Shown here: positions 53,700 to 62,302 of the stretch, in pieces
Numbering within the stretch: the first letter of the stretch is position 1
Layout: every line of letters starts with the position of its first letter
Assembly (NCBI GenBank): GCA_964413055.1
Contig: CAYPRB010000004.1
Span: 124,001 to 188,000, forward strand
Length of the DNA stretch: 64,000 bases
Origin: UBA3102 sp964413055
Lineage (GTDB): Bacteria > Bacillota > Desulfotomaculia > Desulfotomaculales > Pelotomaculaceae
Direction of reading: 5' to 3'
Position numbers and translations under genes: made by a program
Notes under the pieces: model-generated
The model's input: the letters and a program-made list of their open reading frames with translations, nothing else
Told to the model about the DNA's origin: nothing
Databases searched by the model: none

Positions 53700-55518
53700 G
53701 ATCCTCTTGCCCTACCTCCTCGATAGCCCCTGCCGGGCAAATTTGAGCGCACACACCGCACCCCGCACAGTTTTTTAATATTACCGGGCGACCGTTTTCC
53801 CTGCCGATAGCCGGACAACCGAATTCTTCCAGGCAAATTCCGCAGGCGACACATTTTTCAGGATTAATTTGCCGGGGTAAACCTTTGGGAGCCAGGTTTG
53901 CACATTTTCGCTTCATGATTACGACCGCCGGTCCCGGATGGCTCATGGCTTCGGAAGCCGCTTTTCCGGCCGCCTGCAGGTCATACGGGTCTGCTTCCAG
54001 GACCATCTCTACTCCGCACGCCTTGATTAATTCGGCCAGGTCAATTTTTTTCGCCGGGGCTCCCGCAGCAGTGCGGCCGGTGCCGGGATGCGGTTGGAAA
54101 CCGGTCATGGCGGTAGTTGAGTTATCCAGAACCACGAGCGTGATCCCGGCCTGATTATAAACGGCGTTGATTAAACCGGGCACCCCGGTGTGAAAAAAGG
54201 TTGAATCCCCAAGAAAGGCTACCTGCCGGCGGTGGGGTTCTGCCCGGTATAAACCGGAAGCAAGCGTGATACTGGCACCCATGCACAGACAGGTATCCAT
54301 CGCACTTAAAGGGGGCATGGCACCCAGGGTGTAACAGCCGATATCGCCGCTGAACACCGCATCCATATCCATATCCCGGGCTGCTTTTTTAAAAGCGTAG
54401 AAGGAAGCCCGGTGGGGGCAGCCCGCGCATAAAACCGGTGTGCGCAGGGGCAATACCGGGGGGCCGGCAGGTTCTTCTTTACTTGTAGCCGTTTCTTGGG
54501 ATGCGAATTTAGCGATAATTGATTTTACCTTGTCGACATTAAGTTCTCCTTCCCGGGGCACCAGACGGTCATGTTTTCCGGATATCACGACAGGTGACCG
54601 GTTATGCCAGGCCAGGGAGATTACTTGTTCCTCGACTACCGGCTCTTGTTCTTCCACTACCAGGATTTTTTCGGCCTGCTCAAACAGTTCCAGTACCGGT
54701 TTGCCGGGCAGCGGATAAGGGGTGCCTATTTTCAGCACCGAAGCGTTGATTCCGGTTAATCCCAATGCCTCGCGGACATAGTTATAGCTGATACCATCTG
54801 CGATGATGCCTATTCTGGCATTACGAGCAAGCATCAAATCATTAAAAACGGATGATTCCAATTTCCCCCGGGCCAATTCCTGGCGTTCGTTAAGCCAGGG
54901 ATGTCTGCGGGCGGAAAGGCTGGGAAAAATGACCTTTCCGGAATCCTTTTTAAAGCGGGGGTTCTGCCGGGTTGGTTTAACCGCGCCTGAAAGGTCAATA
55001 TCCTGGCAGGCGTGACACGTCCGGGTGGTAGGTCTTAAAATTACCGGCAAACCCAGGCTTTCAGATAATTCGAAGGCGTACCGGGTCATTTCACGGGCTT
55101 CTTCCGGCGTGGCCGGGTCCAGGACCGGCAGCTTGGCAAACCGGGCAAACATGCGGGTATCCTGCTCCGTCTGGGAACTATGCGGGCCCGGATCATCCGC
55201 CACAATCAATACCAGTCCCCCGTCAACCCCGATGTAAGCCAGACTCATCAGCGGGTCGGCGGCGACGTTCAGACCGACTTGCTTCATGGCGGCAAGAGCC
55301 CGTAATCCGGCATAAGAAGCCCCGATCGCCGTTTCCAGGGCCACTTTTTCATTGACCGACCACTCGGTGTAAAAACCTTTTTCTTCAGACAATGCGGCCA
55401 GCGTTGCCAGTACTTCCGAAGACGGAGTGCCGGGATAGGCGCAGGCCACCCGTAATCCCGCCTCCACGGCGCCGTATGCTATTGCTTCGTTGCCCATCAA
55501 CAATTTTCTGGCATTCAA
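53689..55518 (-). CDS. iorA: Indolepyruvate:ferredoxin oxidoreductase alpha subunit
   Basis: 609 residues. N-terminal pyrimidine-binding domain (GNEAIAYGAVEAGLRVACAYPGTPSSE), thiamine-diphosphate domain (FSGDIGCYTLGAMPPL, GDSTFFHTGVPGLINAVYN), and two C-terminal [4Fe-4S] sites (CVACGICLEEFGCP; CAGCGVCAQICPAGAI). The TTG start at 55518 has GGGAGG at 55530-55535. First gene of iorA-iorB-paaK. A 160-nt leader with GAG repeats and a terminator precedes it. Confidence 0.95.
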   Translation of the reverse strand: MNARKLLMGNEAIAYGAVEAGLRVACAYPGTPSSEVLATLAALSEEKGFYTEWSVNEKVALETAIGASYAGLRALAAMKQVGLNVAADPLMSLAYIGVDGGLVLIVADDPGPHSSQTEQDTRMFARFAKLPVLDPATPEEAREMTRYAFELSESLGLPVILRPTTRTCHACQDIDLSGAVKPTRQNPRFKKDSGKVIFPSLSARRHPWLNERQELARGKLESSVFNDLMLARNARIGIIADGISYNYVREALGLTGINASVLKIGTPYPLPGKPVLELFEQAEKILVVEEQEPVVEEQVISLAWHNRSPVVISGKHDRLVPREGELNVDKVKSIIAKFASQETATSKEEPAGPPVLPLRTPVLCAGCPHRASFYAFKKAARDMDMDAVFSGDIGCYTLGAMPPLSAMDTCLCMGASITLASGLYRAEPHRRQVAFLGDSTFFHTGVPGLINAVYNQAGITLVVLDNSTTAMTGFQPHPGTGRTAAGAPAKKIDLAELIKACGVEMVLEADPYDLQAAGKAASEAMSHPGPAVVIMKRKCANLAPKGLPRQINPEKCVACGICLEEFGCPAIGRENGRPVILKNCAGCGVCAQICPAGAIEEVGQEDHES

Positions 55519-55542
55519 AAAACTTCATACCTCCCGTAAACT

Positions 55543-55580
55543 GATAAAAAATATTAAAGGCCGGTGTGATACCGGCCTTT
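55543..55580 (-). terminator. Attenuator terminator in the iorA leader
   Basis: On the minus strand AAAGGCCGG / CCGGCCTTT (9 bp, loop TATCACA) followed by AATATTTTTT. It lies between the promoter at 55684-55712 and the iorA ribosome site, so it should stop transcription unless prevented. Confidence 0.8.
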
Positions 55581-55591
55581 ATCTGGCATAA

Positions 55592-55643
55592 CTCAGCATA
55601 CCGTCTCTCCTGATCAGGACTCAGCTCACACTCAACTCTGCTC
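55592..55643 (-). promoter_or_regulatory. TRAP-like GAG-repeat region in the iorA leader
   Basis: On the minus strand five GAG triplets occur in register at 55643, 55638, 55633, 55627 and 55622 (spacers CA, TT, TGT, CT), the 2-3 nt spacing bound by the trp RNA-binding attenuation protein. Further GAGs lie at 55609, 55607 and 55594, out of register. A GTGTGA within the array is complementary to TCACAC at the terminator loop. The DNA also encodes a possible 6-codon leader frame (ATG 55599 to TAA 55579) after AGGAGA. Confidence 0.5.
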
Positions 55644-55683
55644 ACTTTATATTTATTTCAATTTAACCTTCTTTTCTAAAAAA

Positions 55684-55712
55684 ATTTTAACACAAGAAAT
55701 TCTTAAAGTCAC
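55684..55712 (-). promoter_or_regulatory. Promoter of iorA-iorB-paaK
   Basis: Minus strand GTGACT (55712-55707), 17-nt spacer, TAAAAT (55689-55684). Moderate -35, good -10. The rest of 55713-55879 is AT-rich and carries no gene; the acyP promoter must also lie there. Confidence 0.6.
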
Positions 55713-55879
55713 TAAAAAAAATTTATTATCCGTTGTAAAATATTTAGTAACCGCAGGATTTTTTATGGCCGCAAGCAAGATACCGGCTGTTTTTGATAGA
55801 ATAAAGATTAAATGGTAGCAGTATATGGAAATAACAGGAACAGCGGCCGGGAATAATAGTACTAAAGGGGAGCATAGAA

Positions 55880-56158
55880 ATGTCAAAAGTGCGGGCACAC
55901 GTGCTCATAAGCGGAAGAGTACAGGGGGTGTATTACCGTTTGGAAACCAGGGAACAGGCAGTTGCCTGCGGGGTCACCGGGTGGGTCCGGAACCGCCCCG
56001 ACCGTTCCGTGGAAGGGGTGTTCGAAGGGGAAAAGGAAAATGTTGATAAATTAATAGACTGGTGCCGTAAAGGGCCCGCCATGGCTATTGTCCGTAACGT
56101 ACAGGTTGCCTGGGAGCCTTACCGGCATGAATTCAGTCAGTTTGATATATTATTTTAG
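55880..56158 (+). CDS. acyP: Acylphosphatase
   Basis: 92 residues, normal length. Hydrolyses acyl phosphates. Catalytic Arg is in ISGRVQGVYYRLETREQA and the catalytic Asn in GWVRNRPDRSVEG. AAAGGGGAG precedes the ATG. It is 8 nt before murT, but a functional link to peptidoglycan amidation is not known. Confidence 0.95.
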   Translation: MSKVRAHVLISGRVQGVYYRLETREQAVACGVTGWVRNRPDRSVEGVFEGEKENVDKLIDWCRKGPAMAIVRNVQVAWEPYRHEFSQFDILF

Positions 56159-56166
56159 AAGGGGTC

Positions 56167-57546
56167 TTGTTGTTGAAAATAAACTTGTTTTGCGCCGTCG
56201 TGACCGGAAGAATGGTTGCGCTTGCCAGCCGGTTATCGGGGCACGGAGGTTCTTCCCTGCCCGGTCTGGTTGCCGGAAAAATTTATCACCGCTGCCTGCA
56301 CGACCTGGCCGGTCAGGTGCGTAAAGGGATCATTATGGTTACCGGGACCAACGGTAAAACCACTACTACCAATATGATTGCCGGGATCCTGGAGAAAGCC
56401 CGTTTTAAAGTGGTTGCCAACTACGAGGGAGCTAATATGGCTTCCGGTGTTACCACCAGCTTCATCATGAAAGCCGGCCTGTCCGGTAAAATTGACTGTG
56501 ACTATGCCATAATCGAGGTGGATGAGGCTTCGGTGCCGGGAGTGATGAAAGAATTAAACCCGGAAATCGTGGTTATTACCAATTTCTTTCGGGACCAGTT
56601 GGACCGGTACTGGGAAATTGAAAAGGTCGTAGGGGTTATTCGTGATGCTTTGAATAAATACGGTTACGCCAATCTGGTTTTGAATGCCGATGACCCGCTG
56701 GTCGCCCAGTTCGGCCGAATTACCCGCCTGCCGGCAACGTTTTACGGAATTGGCCGGCACGGGCAGAGCACCGCTACCAGCACCCGGACCAGAGAGGCCA
56801 AGCGGTGTCCTTTTTGTGGTGCCGCTTTAGTCTATGATTTTTTTCATTACGGCCAATTGGGTAATTACCGGTGTGCAGAATGTAGTTTTAAAAGGCCGGA
56901 ACCGGGGCTCGTAGCAATGGATGCCACCGTTACGGACAAAATAAACTGCCGTATGGTTTATAACGGGGATGAGGCCCAACTGGCAATACAAACCACGGGC
57001 ATTTATAACCTTTACAACGCCCTGGCGGCTTTTGCCACCGGGTTACAGCTGGGTATCGATGCCGCAGTCATCTTAAGCGGTTTAAACCGTTACCGGCCGG
57101 TAACGGGCCGGATGGAAAATTTTGATTACCGGGGGAAACCGGTATTTTTGATTCTGGTTAAAAATCCGACGGGTTTTAATGAAGGTCTTTCCGCGTTATT
57201 TTTCAACCAAAGGAAAAAAGACGTATTTATTGCCATTAACGACAACGATGCTGATGGAAAAGATGTTTCCTGGCTTTGGGACGTGGATTTTGAAATCCTC
57301 GGTAACGGTCAACAATTTTTTAATAGTTTTTTATGCACCGGCAAACGGGGGGAAGAGATGGCCGTGCGCTTGAAATATGCCGGCGTCCCACAGGACAAGA
57401 TAGCGGTTGACCCGGATATGCCTTCGGCGGTAAAAAAGATTCTGGATGGTCCCGGTAAACAGTCTTACTTTTTTTCAACTTATACTGCTTTACGGCAGGT
57501 TCATGGTATTCTGGAAGCATTAATTGCCGGGGGGAATAAAAAATGA
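56167..57546 (+). CDS. murT: Lipid II isoglutaminyl synthase subunit MurT
   Basis: 459 residues. Mur-ligase-like subunit that, with GatD, amidates the alpha-carboxyl of D-Glu in lipid II. Mur ligase P-loop VTGTNGKTTTTNMIAGIL (about residue 58), VDEASVPGV, NFFRDQLDRY, a four-cysteine zinc ribbon (CPFCGAAL and CAEC, about 217-240), and the C-terminal DUF1727 region. Three TTG codons at the start leave the exact N-terminus open. It overlaps gatD by 4 nt. Confidence 0.95.
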   Translation: MLLKINLFCAVVTGRMVALASRLSGHGGSSLPGLVAGKIYHRCLHDLAGQVRKGIIMVTGTNGKTTTTNMIAGILEKARFKVVANYEGANMASGVTTSFIMKAGLSGKIDCDYAIIEVDEASVPGVMKELNPEIVVITNFFRDQLDRYWEIEKVVGVIRDALNKYGYANLVLNADDPLVAQFGRITRLPATFYGIGRHGQSTATSTRTREAKRCPFCGAALVYDFFHYGQLGNYRCAECSFKRPEPGLVAMDATVTDKINCRMVYNGDEAQLAIQTTGIYNLYNALAAFATGLQLGIDAAVILSGLNRYRPVTGRMENFDYRGKPVFLILVKNPTGFNEGLSALFFNQRKKDVFIAINDNDADGKDVSWLWDVDFEILGNGQQFFNSFLCTGKRGEEMAVRLKYAGVPQDKIAVDPDMPSAVKKILDGPGKQSYFFSTYTALRQVHGILEALIAGGNKK

Positions 57547-58268
57547 TTAAAATATGTCATCTTTATCCGGACTTGTTGAATTTATACGGCGACCGCGGTA
57601 ATGTCATTGCTTTCCAACAGCGCTGCCGGTGGCGGAATATTCCGGTTGAAGTGCACGAGGTAAGTATCGGCGAAGCGCTTTATTTTGAGCAGTATGATTT
57701 TGTTTTTTTAGGCGGCGGCTCGGACCGGGAGCAAAATCTTATTGCGGCTGATCTAATGCGGTGGAGGGAGGAATTAAAAGACGCGGTTGAAAAAGGGTTG
57801 GTGCTGCTGGCCATTTGCGGCGGGTACCAGCTGCTGGGCAAATATTATTTAACCCGTGCCGGTGAAAATATGCCCGGTTTGGATATCCTGGACTTTCATA
57901 CCCGGGCCGGAGACAGGCGCCTGGTGGGTAATGTGGCTATAGAGACGAGCCTGGGAGGAGAGCCGGTCAGGTTGACCGGATTTGAGAATCATTCGGGACA
58001 AACTTACCTGGGCAACATTCGTCCCCTGGGGAAAGTACTGTCGGGAAAAGGCAACAACGGTAAGGACGGGAGGGAAGGGGTTCTTTATAAAAATGTCTTT
58101 GGTTCCTACCTGCACGGGCCCCTGCTGCCGAAAAACGCCCGGCTTACCGACCATCTGATTTCACTGGTGCTTAAAAGAAAGGGACGGCAGGATACGTTGA
58201 AACCACTGGACAACACTTTTGAAGACCGTGCTTGCGCGGTCATGCTCAGGCGCATGGGCCTGCTTTAA
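57543..58268 (+). CDS. gatD: Lipid II isoglutaminyl synthase glutaminase subunit GatD
   Basis: 241 residues, class I-type glutaminase of the CobB/CobQ-like group that supplies ammonia to MurT. Nucleophile Cys92 in LLAICGGYQLLGKYY, and the histidine in GSYLHGPLLPKNA. LYPDLLNLYGDRGN at the N-terminus is typical of GatD. ATGA coupling to murT. Confidence 0.95.
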   Translation: MIKICHLYPDLLNLYGDRGNVIAFQQRCRWRNIPVEVHEVSIGEALYFEQYDFVFLGGGSDREQNLIAADLMRWREELKDAVEKGLVLLAICGGYQLLGKYYLTRAGENMPGLDILDFHTRAGDRRLVGNVAIETSLGGEPVRLTGFENHSGQTYLGNIRPLGKVLSGKGNNGKDGREGVLYKNVFGSYLHGPLLPKNARLTDHLISLVLKRKGRQDTLKPLDNTFEDRACAVMLRRMGLL

Positions 58269-58380
58269 TTTTGATTATATTTATTATTATTTAGGTCTTA
58301 TATATCCCTTTTCATCAAGAACGGTTCTTTTTAAAATATGTATAAAGAATCCTGTATGCAAAAAATCAGGAGGTTTAATC

Positions 58381-58503
58381 ATGCAGTACATCGTAACCTG
58401 GGCCGAGGGTGAAGAGGTTTATTACCGTTTCGTATCCGAAGAGGAAGTTGACAGCCTGGTAGAAGCAGATAAACAATACATTGTTGCCGGACTGTCTAAT
58501 TAA
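58381..58503 (+). CDS. Small acidic protein of unknown function
   Basis: 40 residues with a strong AGGAGG 7 nt before the ATG. Composition is acidic with alternating hydrophobics (MQYIVTWAEGEEVYYRF, EEEVDSLVEADKQYIV), suggestive of a small beta-sheet plus helix. It lies 112 nt after gatD and is followed by a strong hairpin and a terminator, as expected of an expressed short gene. No family recognised. Confidence 0.6.
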   Translation: MQYIVTWAEGEEVYYRFVSEEEVDSLVEADKQYIVAGLSN

Positions 58504-58554
58504 TTTTATTTTTAAATTAAAACAAGGTTAACCTAAAAATACCGTTATTAAACC

Positions 58555-58583
58555 CAAGCAGGTATTTTTAAAATACCTGCTTG
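58555..58583. repeat. 14-bp perfect inverted repeat
   Basis: CAAGCAGGTATTTT (58555-58568) and AAAATACCTGCTTG (58570-58583) with a single central T. It is not followed by a clear T-tract on either strand. Confidence 0.75.
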
Positions 58584-58600
58584 CTTGGTGCTGATAGAAT

Positions 58601-58628
58601 AACCACATGATTTTTATGTGGTTTTTTT
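58601..58628 (+). terminator. Intrinsic terminator after the small gene
   Basis: AACCACAT / ATGTGGTT with T-rich loop, then TTTTTTT. Read on the minus strand it can also follow the L,D-transpeptidase gene. Confidence 0.8.
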
Positions 58629-58659
58629 GTTTAAATGAACCACTGGCTTGTATACCTGG

Positions 58660-59499
58660 TTACGGTCTTCTGTCTCCCAATACCAAATCATTAACCAGCT
58701 GCAGCCGTTCGTAAGTTTCCGGTCCGACAATTCCATCGGGACTCAGTTGCTGATCACGCTGAAAGTTAATTACTGCCGCTTCCGTAACCGGGCCGTAATA
58801 CCCGTCCAAGTCACCGCGGTAATAGCCGAGTATCTGTAATATTTGCTGGACGCGCAACACATCGGCGCCGGGATCCACGCCCAGGCGCAGAAGCCTGCCC
58901 GTGAAAGCATTTCCGGTTATCTTCACCCTGGTTCCGAGCTGTACAAGGTTATAAACCCGGATGACGTCGTCCGACCTCATGCGGACACATCCGTGACTGA
59001 CGGCACTACCGATGGAAGCCTCGTTGTCCGTGCCGTGAATGCCGTATCCTCCCCAGGGACAATTCAAGCGCATCCACCGCACACCAAAGGGCCCGCCCGG
59101 GTTTTCAATCTTTTGAATAATTTTCCAGTTTCCCAGGGGTGTGGGTGTGTTCGGTGCACCGGCCGCCACCGGGAAAGTACCTGTTTGTCGCCCGGAACGG
59201 CTCAGAGAGAGTTCTAAGGTGCTGGTATCGATAAAAATAATATATTCGGGGGCGATGGTAAAATCGTCTTCCGGGCTGAGTCCAACGGCATTATAGGTAT
59301 CCGGGCCGACAATGCCGTCTGCGGCCAGAAGGAAATTTTGCTGGGCTTTAATGACGGCGTCGCGGGTCTCCGGGGTATAGACGCCGTTAACCGGACCCCT
59401 ATAAAAACCCAGTTCGGCAAGCCGTTTTTGAAGATACTGAATATCCGGCCCCACCATTAAGGGATCCATGAGCCGCAGGTACCTGCTTGCATACAACAT
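58660..59499 (-). CDS. L,D-transpeptidase (YkuD) flanked by two peptidoglycan-binding domains
   Basis: 279 residues. N-terminal PG_binding_1 domain (about 15-75: IQYLQKRLAELGFYRGPVNG...DGIVGPDTYNAVG), central YkuD domain (about 85-205) with the catalytic Cys in GIHGTDNEASIGSAVSHGCVRM, and a second PG_binding_1 domain (about 208-275; LQILGYYRGDLDGYYGP). No clear signal peptide is visible, so it may be a spore or cortex enzyme or use another route. It would form 3-3 cross-links in peptidoglycan. Confidence 0.92.
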   Translation of the reverse strand: MLYASRYLRLMDPLMVGPDIQYLQKRLAELGFYRGPVNGVYTPETRDAVIKAQQNFLLAADGIVGPDTYNAVGLSPEDDFTIAPEYIIFIDTSTLELSLSRSGRQTGTFPVAAGAPNTPTPLGNWKIIQKIENPGGPFGVRWMRLNCPWGGYGIHGTDNEASIGSAVSHGCVRMRSDDVIRVYNLVQLGTRVKITGNAFTGRLLRLGVDPGADVLRVQQILQILGYYRGDLDGYYGPVTEAAVINFQRDQQLSPDGIVGPETYERLQLVNDLVLGDRRP

Positions 59500-59580
59500 G
59501 AAAATAACCCCTCCTTGTCAAAATACCCACGATGTTACAATAAGTGTTTTATAACTGTTAGTGAAGGTGTAATTATTTGC

Positions 59581-59608
59581 TTTACATTAGAAAGATTTGT
59601 GCTATTAT
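59581..59608 (+). promoter_or_regulatory. Promoter upstream of the MaoC-like gene
   Basis: TTTACA (59581-59586) and TATTAT (59603-59608), 16-nt spacer. About 110 nt of AT-rich leader precede the gene; nothing else is recognised in 59500-59721. Confidence 0.5.
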
Positions 59609-59721
59609 TATATAGTAATTATATGGCAGAGGTGCCATTATTGAACGTATAAGGTAATATATATTAATACAGTATTTAATAGAGTAATTTAGTTGAAAGC
59701 AAACGGAGGTAATAAAAAATT

Positions 59722-60180
59722 ATGAATTTTTTTCCTGCCTGGAACGATTTAAACGTTGGCGACAGTGTTACCTTTTACCGCACCTTTACTGAAGAAGACG
59801 TGGAAAACTTTATCCGGCTGACCGGCGATTTCAATCCTTTTCATACGGATAACCACGCAGCAAAAAAATGTGGCTTTAAAAAGCGGGTGGTTCCGGGGCT
59901 GCTCACCAGCAGCATGATTGCCCATGCCGGGGGTACTTTGGTTGTAGAACCGTACGCTGGTGCCAAAGTGTTTTTTCAGTATTTGGCCCCGGTTTATGTC
60001 AACGAATCAATTTGTGCCCGGGTTGCCGTAACAGGCAAAAACCATTTGAAAAACCAGTTAGCGCTTAAAATAAACTGTACCAACCAGCAGGGAGAAGTGG
60101 TTCTTGAAGGAGAGGTTACCGGAAGAATATTTCCGGCCTACAGCGGTGGAAACAGTTTGGAATATGTTGCGGATAAATAA
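59722..60180 (+). CDS. MaoC-like (R)-specific enoyl-CoA hydratase
   Basis: 152 residues, single hotdog domain of the PhaJ/MaoC type. The catalytic Asp/His pair is in LTGDFNPFHTDNHAAKKCGF, followed by VVPGLLTSSMIAHAGG. It hydrates trans-2-enoyl-CoA; the physiological chain is unknown. CGGAGGTAATAAAAA precedes the ATG. Monocistronic, with a terminator at 60222. Confidence 0.9.
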   Translation: MNFFPAWNDLNVGDSVTFYRTFTEEDVENFIRLTGDFNPFHTDNHAAKKCGFKKRVVPGLLTSSMIAHAGGTLVVEPYAGAKVFFQYLAPVYVNESICARVAVTGKNHLKNQLALKINCTNQQGEVVLEGEVTGRIFPAYSGGNSLEYVADK

Positions 60181-60221
60181 GTGTTTTCAAATCAGAATAA
60201 ATATTATTACACTACACCAAG

Positions 60222-60243
60222 AACCGCCTGAAAGCGGTTTTTT
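60222..60243 (+). terminator. Intrinsic terminator after the MaoC-like gene
   Basis: AACCGC / GCGGTT, 6-nt loop, then TTTTTT. Confidence 0.8.
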
Positions 60244-60394
60244 CAGTTATACGGCCGGTTTCTAAAGTATATTGACTAGACGAAACATTCTTCTTTTTGC
60301 CAGTTCTGCATATAATATAATATTCATTTTTTGTTAAACCCCGGCCCGGATAGCCGCATTAAAAGTTAGATACTGCTGAGAAGGAGTGAAATCC

Positions 60395-62290
60395 GTGAAT
60401 TTCCTGAGACGTTTGGAAGAATACCTCTCCTTGGAAAGACAGTTGGCCTGGGAAGGTGATTTCAGTGATTATCTTGCTGTTATAAAGGAAAGACCTCATG
60501 TGTCGCAGTTAGCCCATGCCAAAATATATAACATGATCAAGTCTGCAGGATGGGAAGAGGACGACGGGTTAAAAAAATATAAATTTTTTCATACCGAGTT
60601 ATTTGGCCTTGACAAAACCCTGGAAAAGTTGGTGGAAGAGTACTTTCACCCGGCCGCCCGCCGTTTGGATGTACGCAAACGCATATTGCTCCTGATGGGA
60701 CCGGTAAGCGGGGGTAAATCCACCCTGGTGTCCATGTTAAAAAGAGGCTTGGAGAAGTTCAGCCGCACTGAAGAGGGGGCCCTGTACGGTATCAAGGGGT
60801 GTCCGATGCACGAGGAACCTTTGCATCTGATTCCCAAAGAGCTGCGGGAAGAATTTCAAAAAGAGTATAACGTTTACATTGAAGGAGAACTCTGCCCCTC
60901 CTGCCGCTTGATGGTTGAGTCGGAATACGGCGGCAATATTGAAAAAGTCAGGGTGGAAAGAATATTTCTTTCTGAAGATAACCGTTGCGGTATCGGGACC
61001 TTTACTCCCTCGGACCCCAAATCCCAGGATATCGCTGATTTGACCGGCAGCGTGGACTTCTCGACCATTACAGATTACGGTTCGGAATCAGATCCCCGGG
61101 CATACCGTTTCGACGGGGAATTAAATATCGCCAACCGGGGGATTATGGAGTTCCAAGAAATGCTGAAATGCGACGAAAAGTTTCTTTGGAACCTGCTCAG
61201 TCTTTCCCAGGAGGGGAATTTCAAAGCCGGCCGGTTCGCCCTGATTTACGCCGACGAAATGATAATCGCCCATACCAACGAAAACGAATATAAGAGCTTT
61301 ATCAGTAACAAAAAAAATGAAGCCTTGCAATCCCGCATCATTGTCATGAAGATTCCTTACAACCTGAAAGTAAGTCGCGAGGTTATGATTTATGAAAAGT
61401 TGATCAAGCAAAGTGATTTGAGGAATATCCACATAGCGCCCCATACCTTGCGTATCGCCAGTATTTTTTCAGTATTGTCGCGTTTAAAGGAATCCAAGAA
61501 GCAGGGTATGGACCTGGTGAAGAAAATGAAATTATACGACGGTGAGGATGTGGAGGGGTTTAAACAAAAAGATATCAATGAACTGCAGGCGGAAGCTGTT
61601 GATGAAGGAATGAGCGGGGTTGACCCGCGTTATGTGATCAACCGGTTATCTTCCGCGCTGATCCGCACTTCGACCAAGTGTATCAATCCGCTCGATGTGC
61701 TGCGCGCTTTAAAAGAAGGGCTGGACCAGCATCCGTCGATCACGAAGGAGGAACGTGACCGCCTGTTAAATTTTATTTCGGAAGCGCGTAAGGAGTACGA
61801 TGAAATGGCCAAAAAAGAAGTGCAGAAGGCGTTTGTGTATTCCTATGAAGAGTCCGCCAAAGTATTGTTTACCAACTACCTGGATAATGTGGAAGCGTAC
61901 TGTAACGGAATAAAGCTCAAGGACCCGATTACCGATGAGGAATTAGAACCTGATGAAAAACTTATGCGCTCTATCGAAGAGCAGATCGGGATTTCAGAAA
62001 ACGTGAAAAAAGTATTCCGGGAAGAAATATTAATCAGGCTGTCCAGTTACGCCAGAAAGAACCGGCGTTTTGAATACCATTCCCACGAGCATCTCCGGGA
62101 AGCCATTGAGAAGAAGCTTTTTGCCGACCTGAAAGATATCGTTAAAATTACCACTTCCACCAAAACGCCTGATGCTGAACAGTTAAAGCGCATAAACGAA
62201 GTGAGCAACCGGTTGATAGAAGATAACGGTTATTGTCCGGTTTGCGCCAATGAACTTCTGAAATACGTGGGAAGCCTGCTTAACCGTTAG
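60395..62290 (+). CDS. prkA: PrkA serine protein kinase/AAA+ protein
   Basis: 631 residues. AAA+ core with Walker A LLMGPVSGGKSTLVSML (about 98-114), a zinc-like CPMHEEPL...CPSC set, and sensor motifs; the C-terminal region resembles a cAMP-dependent kinase fold (NRLSSALIRTSTKCINPLDVLRAL). In B. subtilis PrkA is needed for normal sporulation and acts as an AAA+ protease or kinase. GTG 60395 is preferred over 60386 since AAGGAG at 60381-60386 is 8 nt upstream. It is 12 nt before yhbH, a conserved pair usually followed by spoVR. Confidence 0.95.
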   Translation: MNFLRRLEEYLSLERQLAWEGDFSDYLAVIKERPHVSQLAHAKIYNMIKSAGWEEDDGLKKYKFFHTELFGLDKTLEKLVEEYFHPAARRLDVRKRILLLMGPVSGGKSTLVSMLKRGLEKFSRTEEGALYGIKGCPMHEEPLHLIPKELREEFQKEYNVYIEGELCPSCRLMVESEYGGNIEKVRVERIFLSEDNRCGIGTFTPSDPKSQDIADLTGSVDFSTITDYGSESDPRAYRFDGELNIANRGIMEFQEMLKCDEKFLWNLLSLSQEGNFKAGRFALIYADEMIIAHTNENEYKSFISNKKNEALQSRIIVMKIPYNLKVSREVMIYEKLIKQSDLRNIHIAPHTLRIASIFSVLSRLKESKKQGMDLVKKMKLYDGEDVEGFKQKDINELQAEAVDEGMSGVDPRYVINRLSSALIRTSTKCINPLDVLRALKEGLDQHPSITKEERDRLLNFISEARKEYDEMAKKEVQKAFVYSYEESAKVLFTNYLDNVEAYCNGIKLKDPITDEELEPDEKLMRSIEEQIGISENVKKVFREEILIRLSSYARKNRRFEYHSHEHLREAIEKKLFADLKDIVKITTSTKTPDAEQLKRINEVSNRLIEDNGYCPVCANELLKYVGSLLNR

Positions 62291-62302
62291 GGGGGAAGGT
62301 AC

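Noticed and set aside
55385..55645. 86-codon minus-strand open frame in the iorA leader and 5' end
   Set aside because: It is in a different frame from iorA and spans the terminator hairpin; the iorA frame is clearly the real one.
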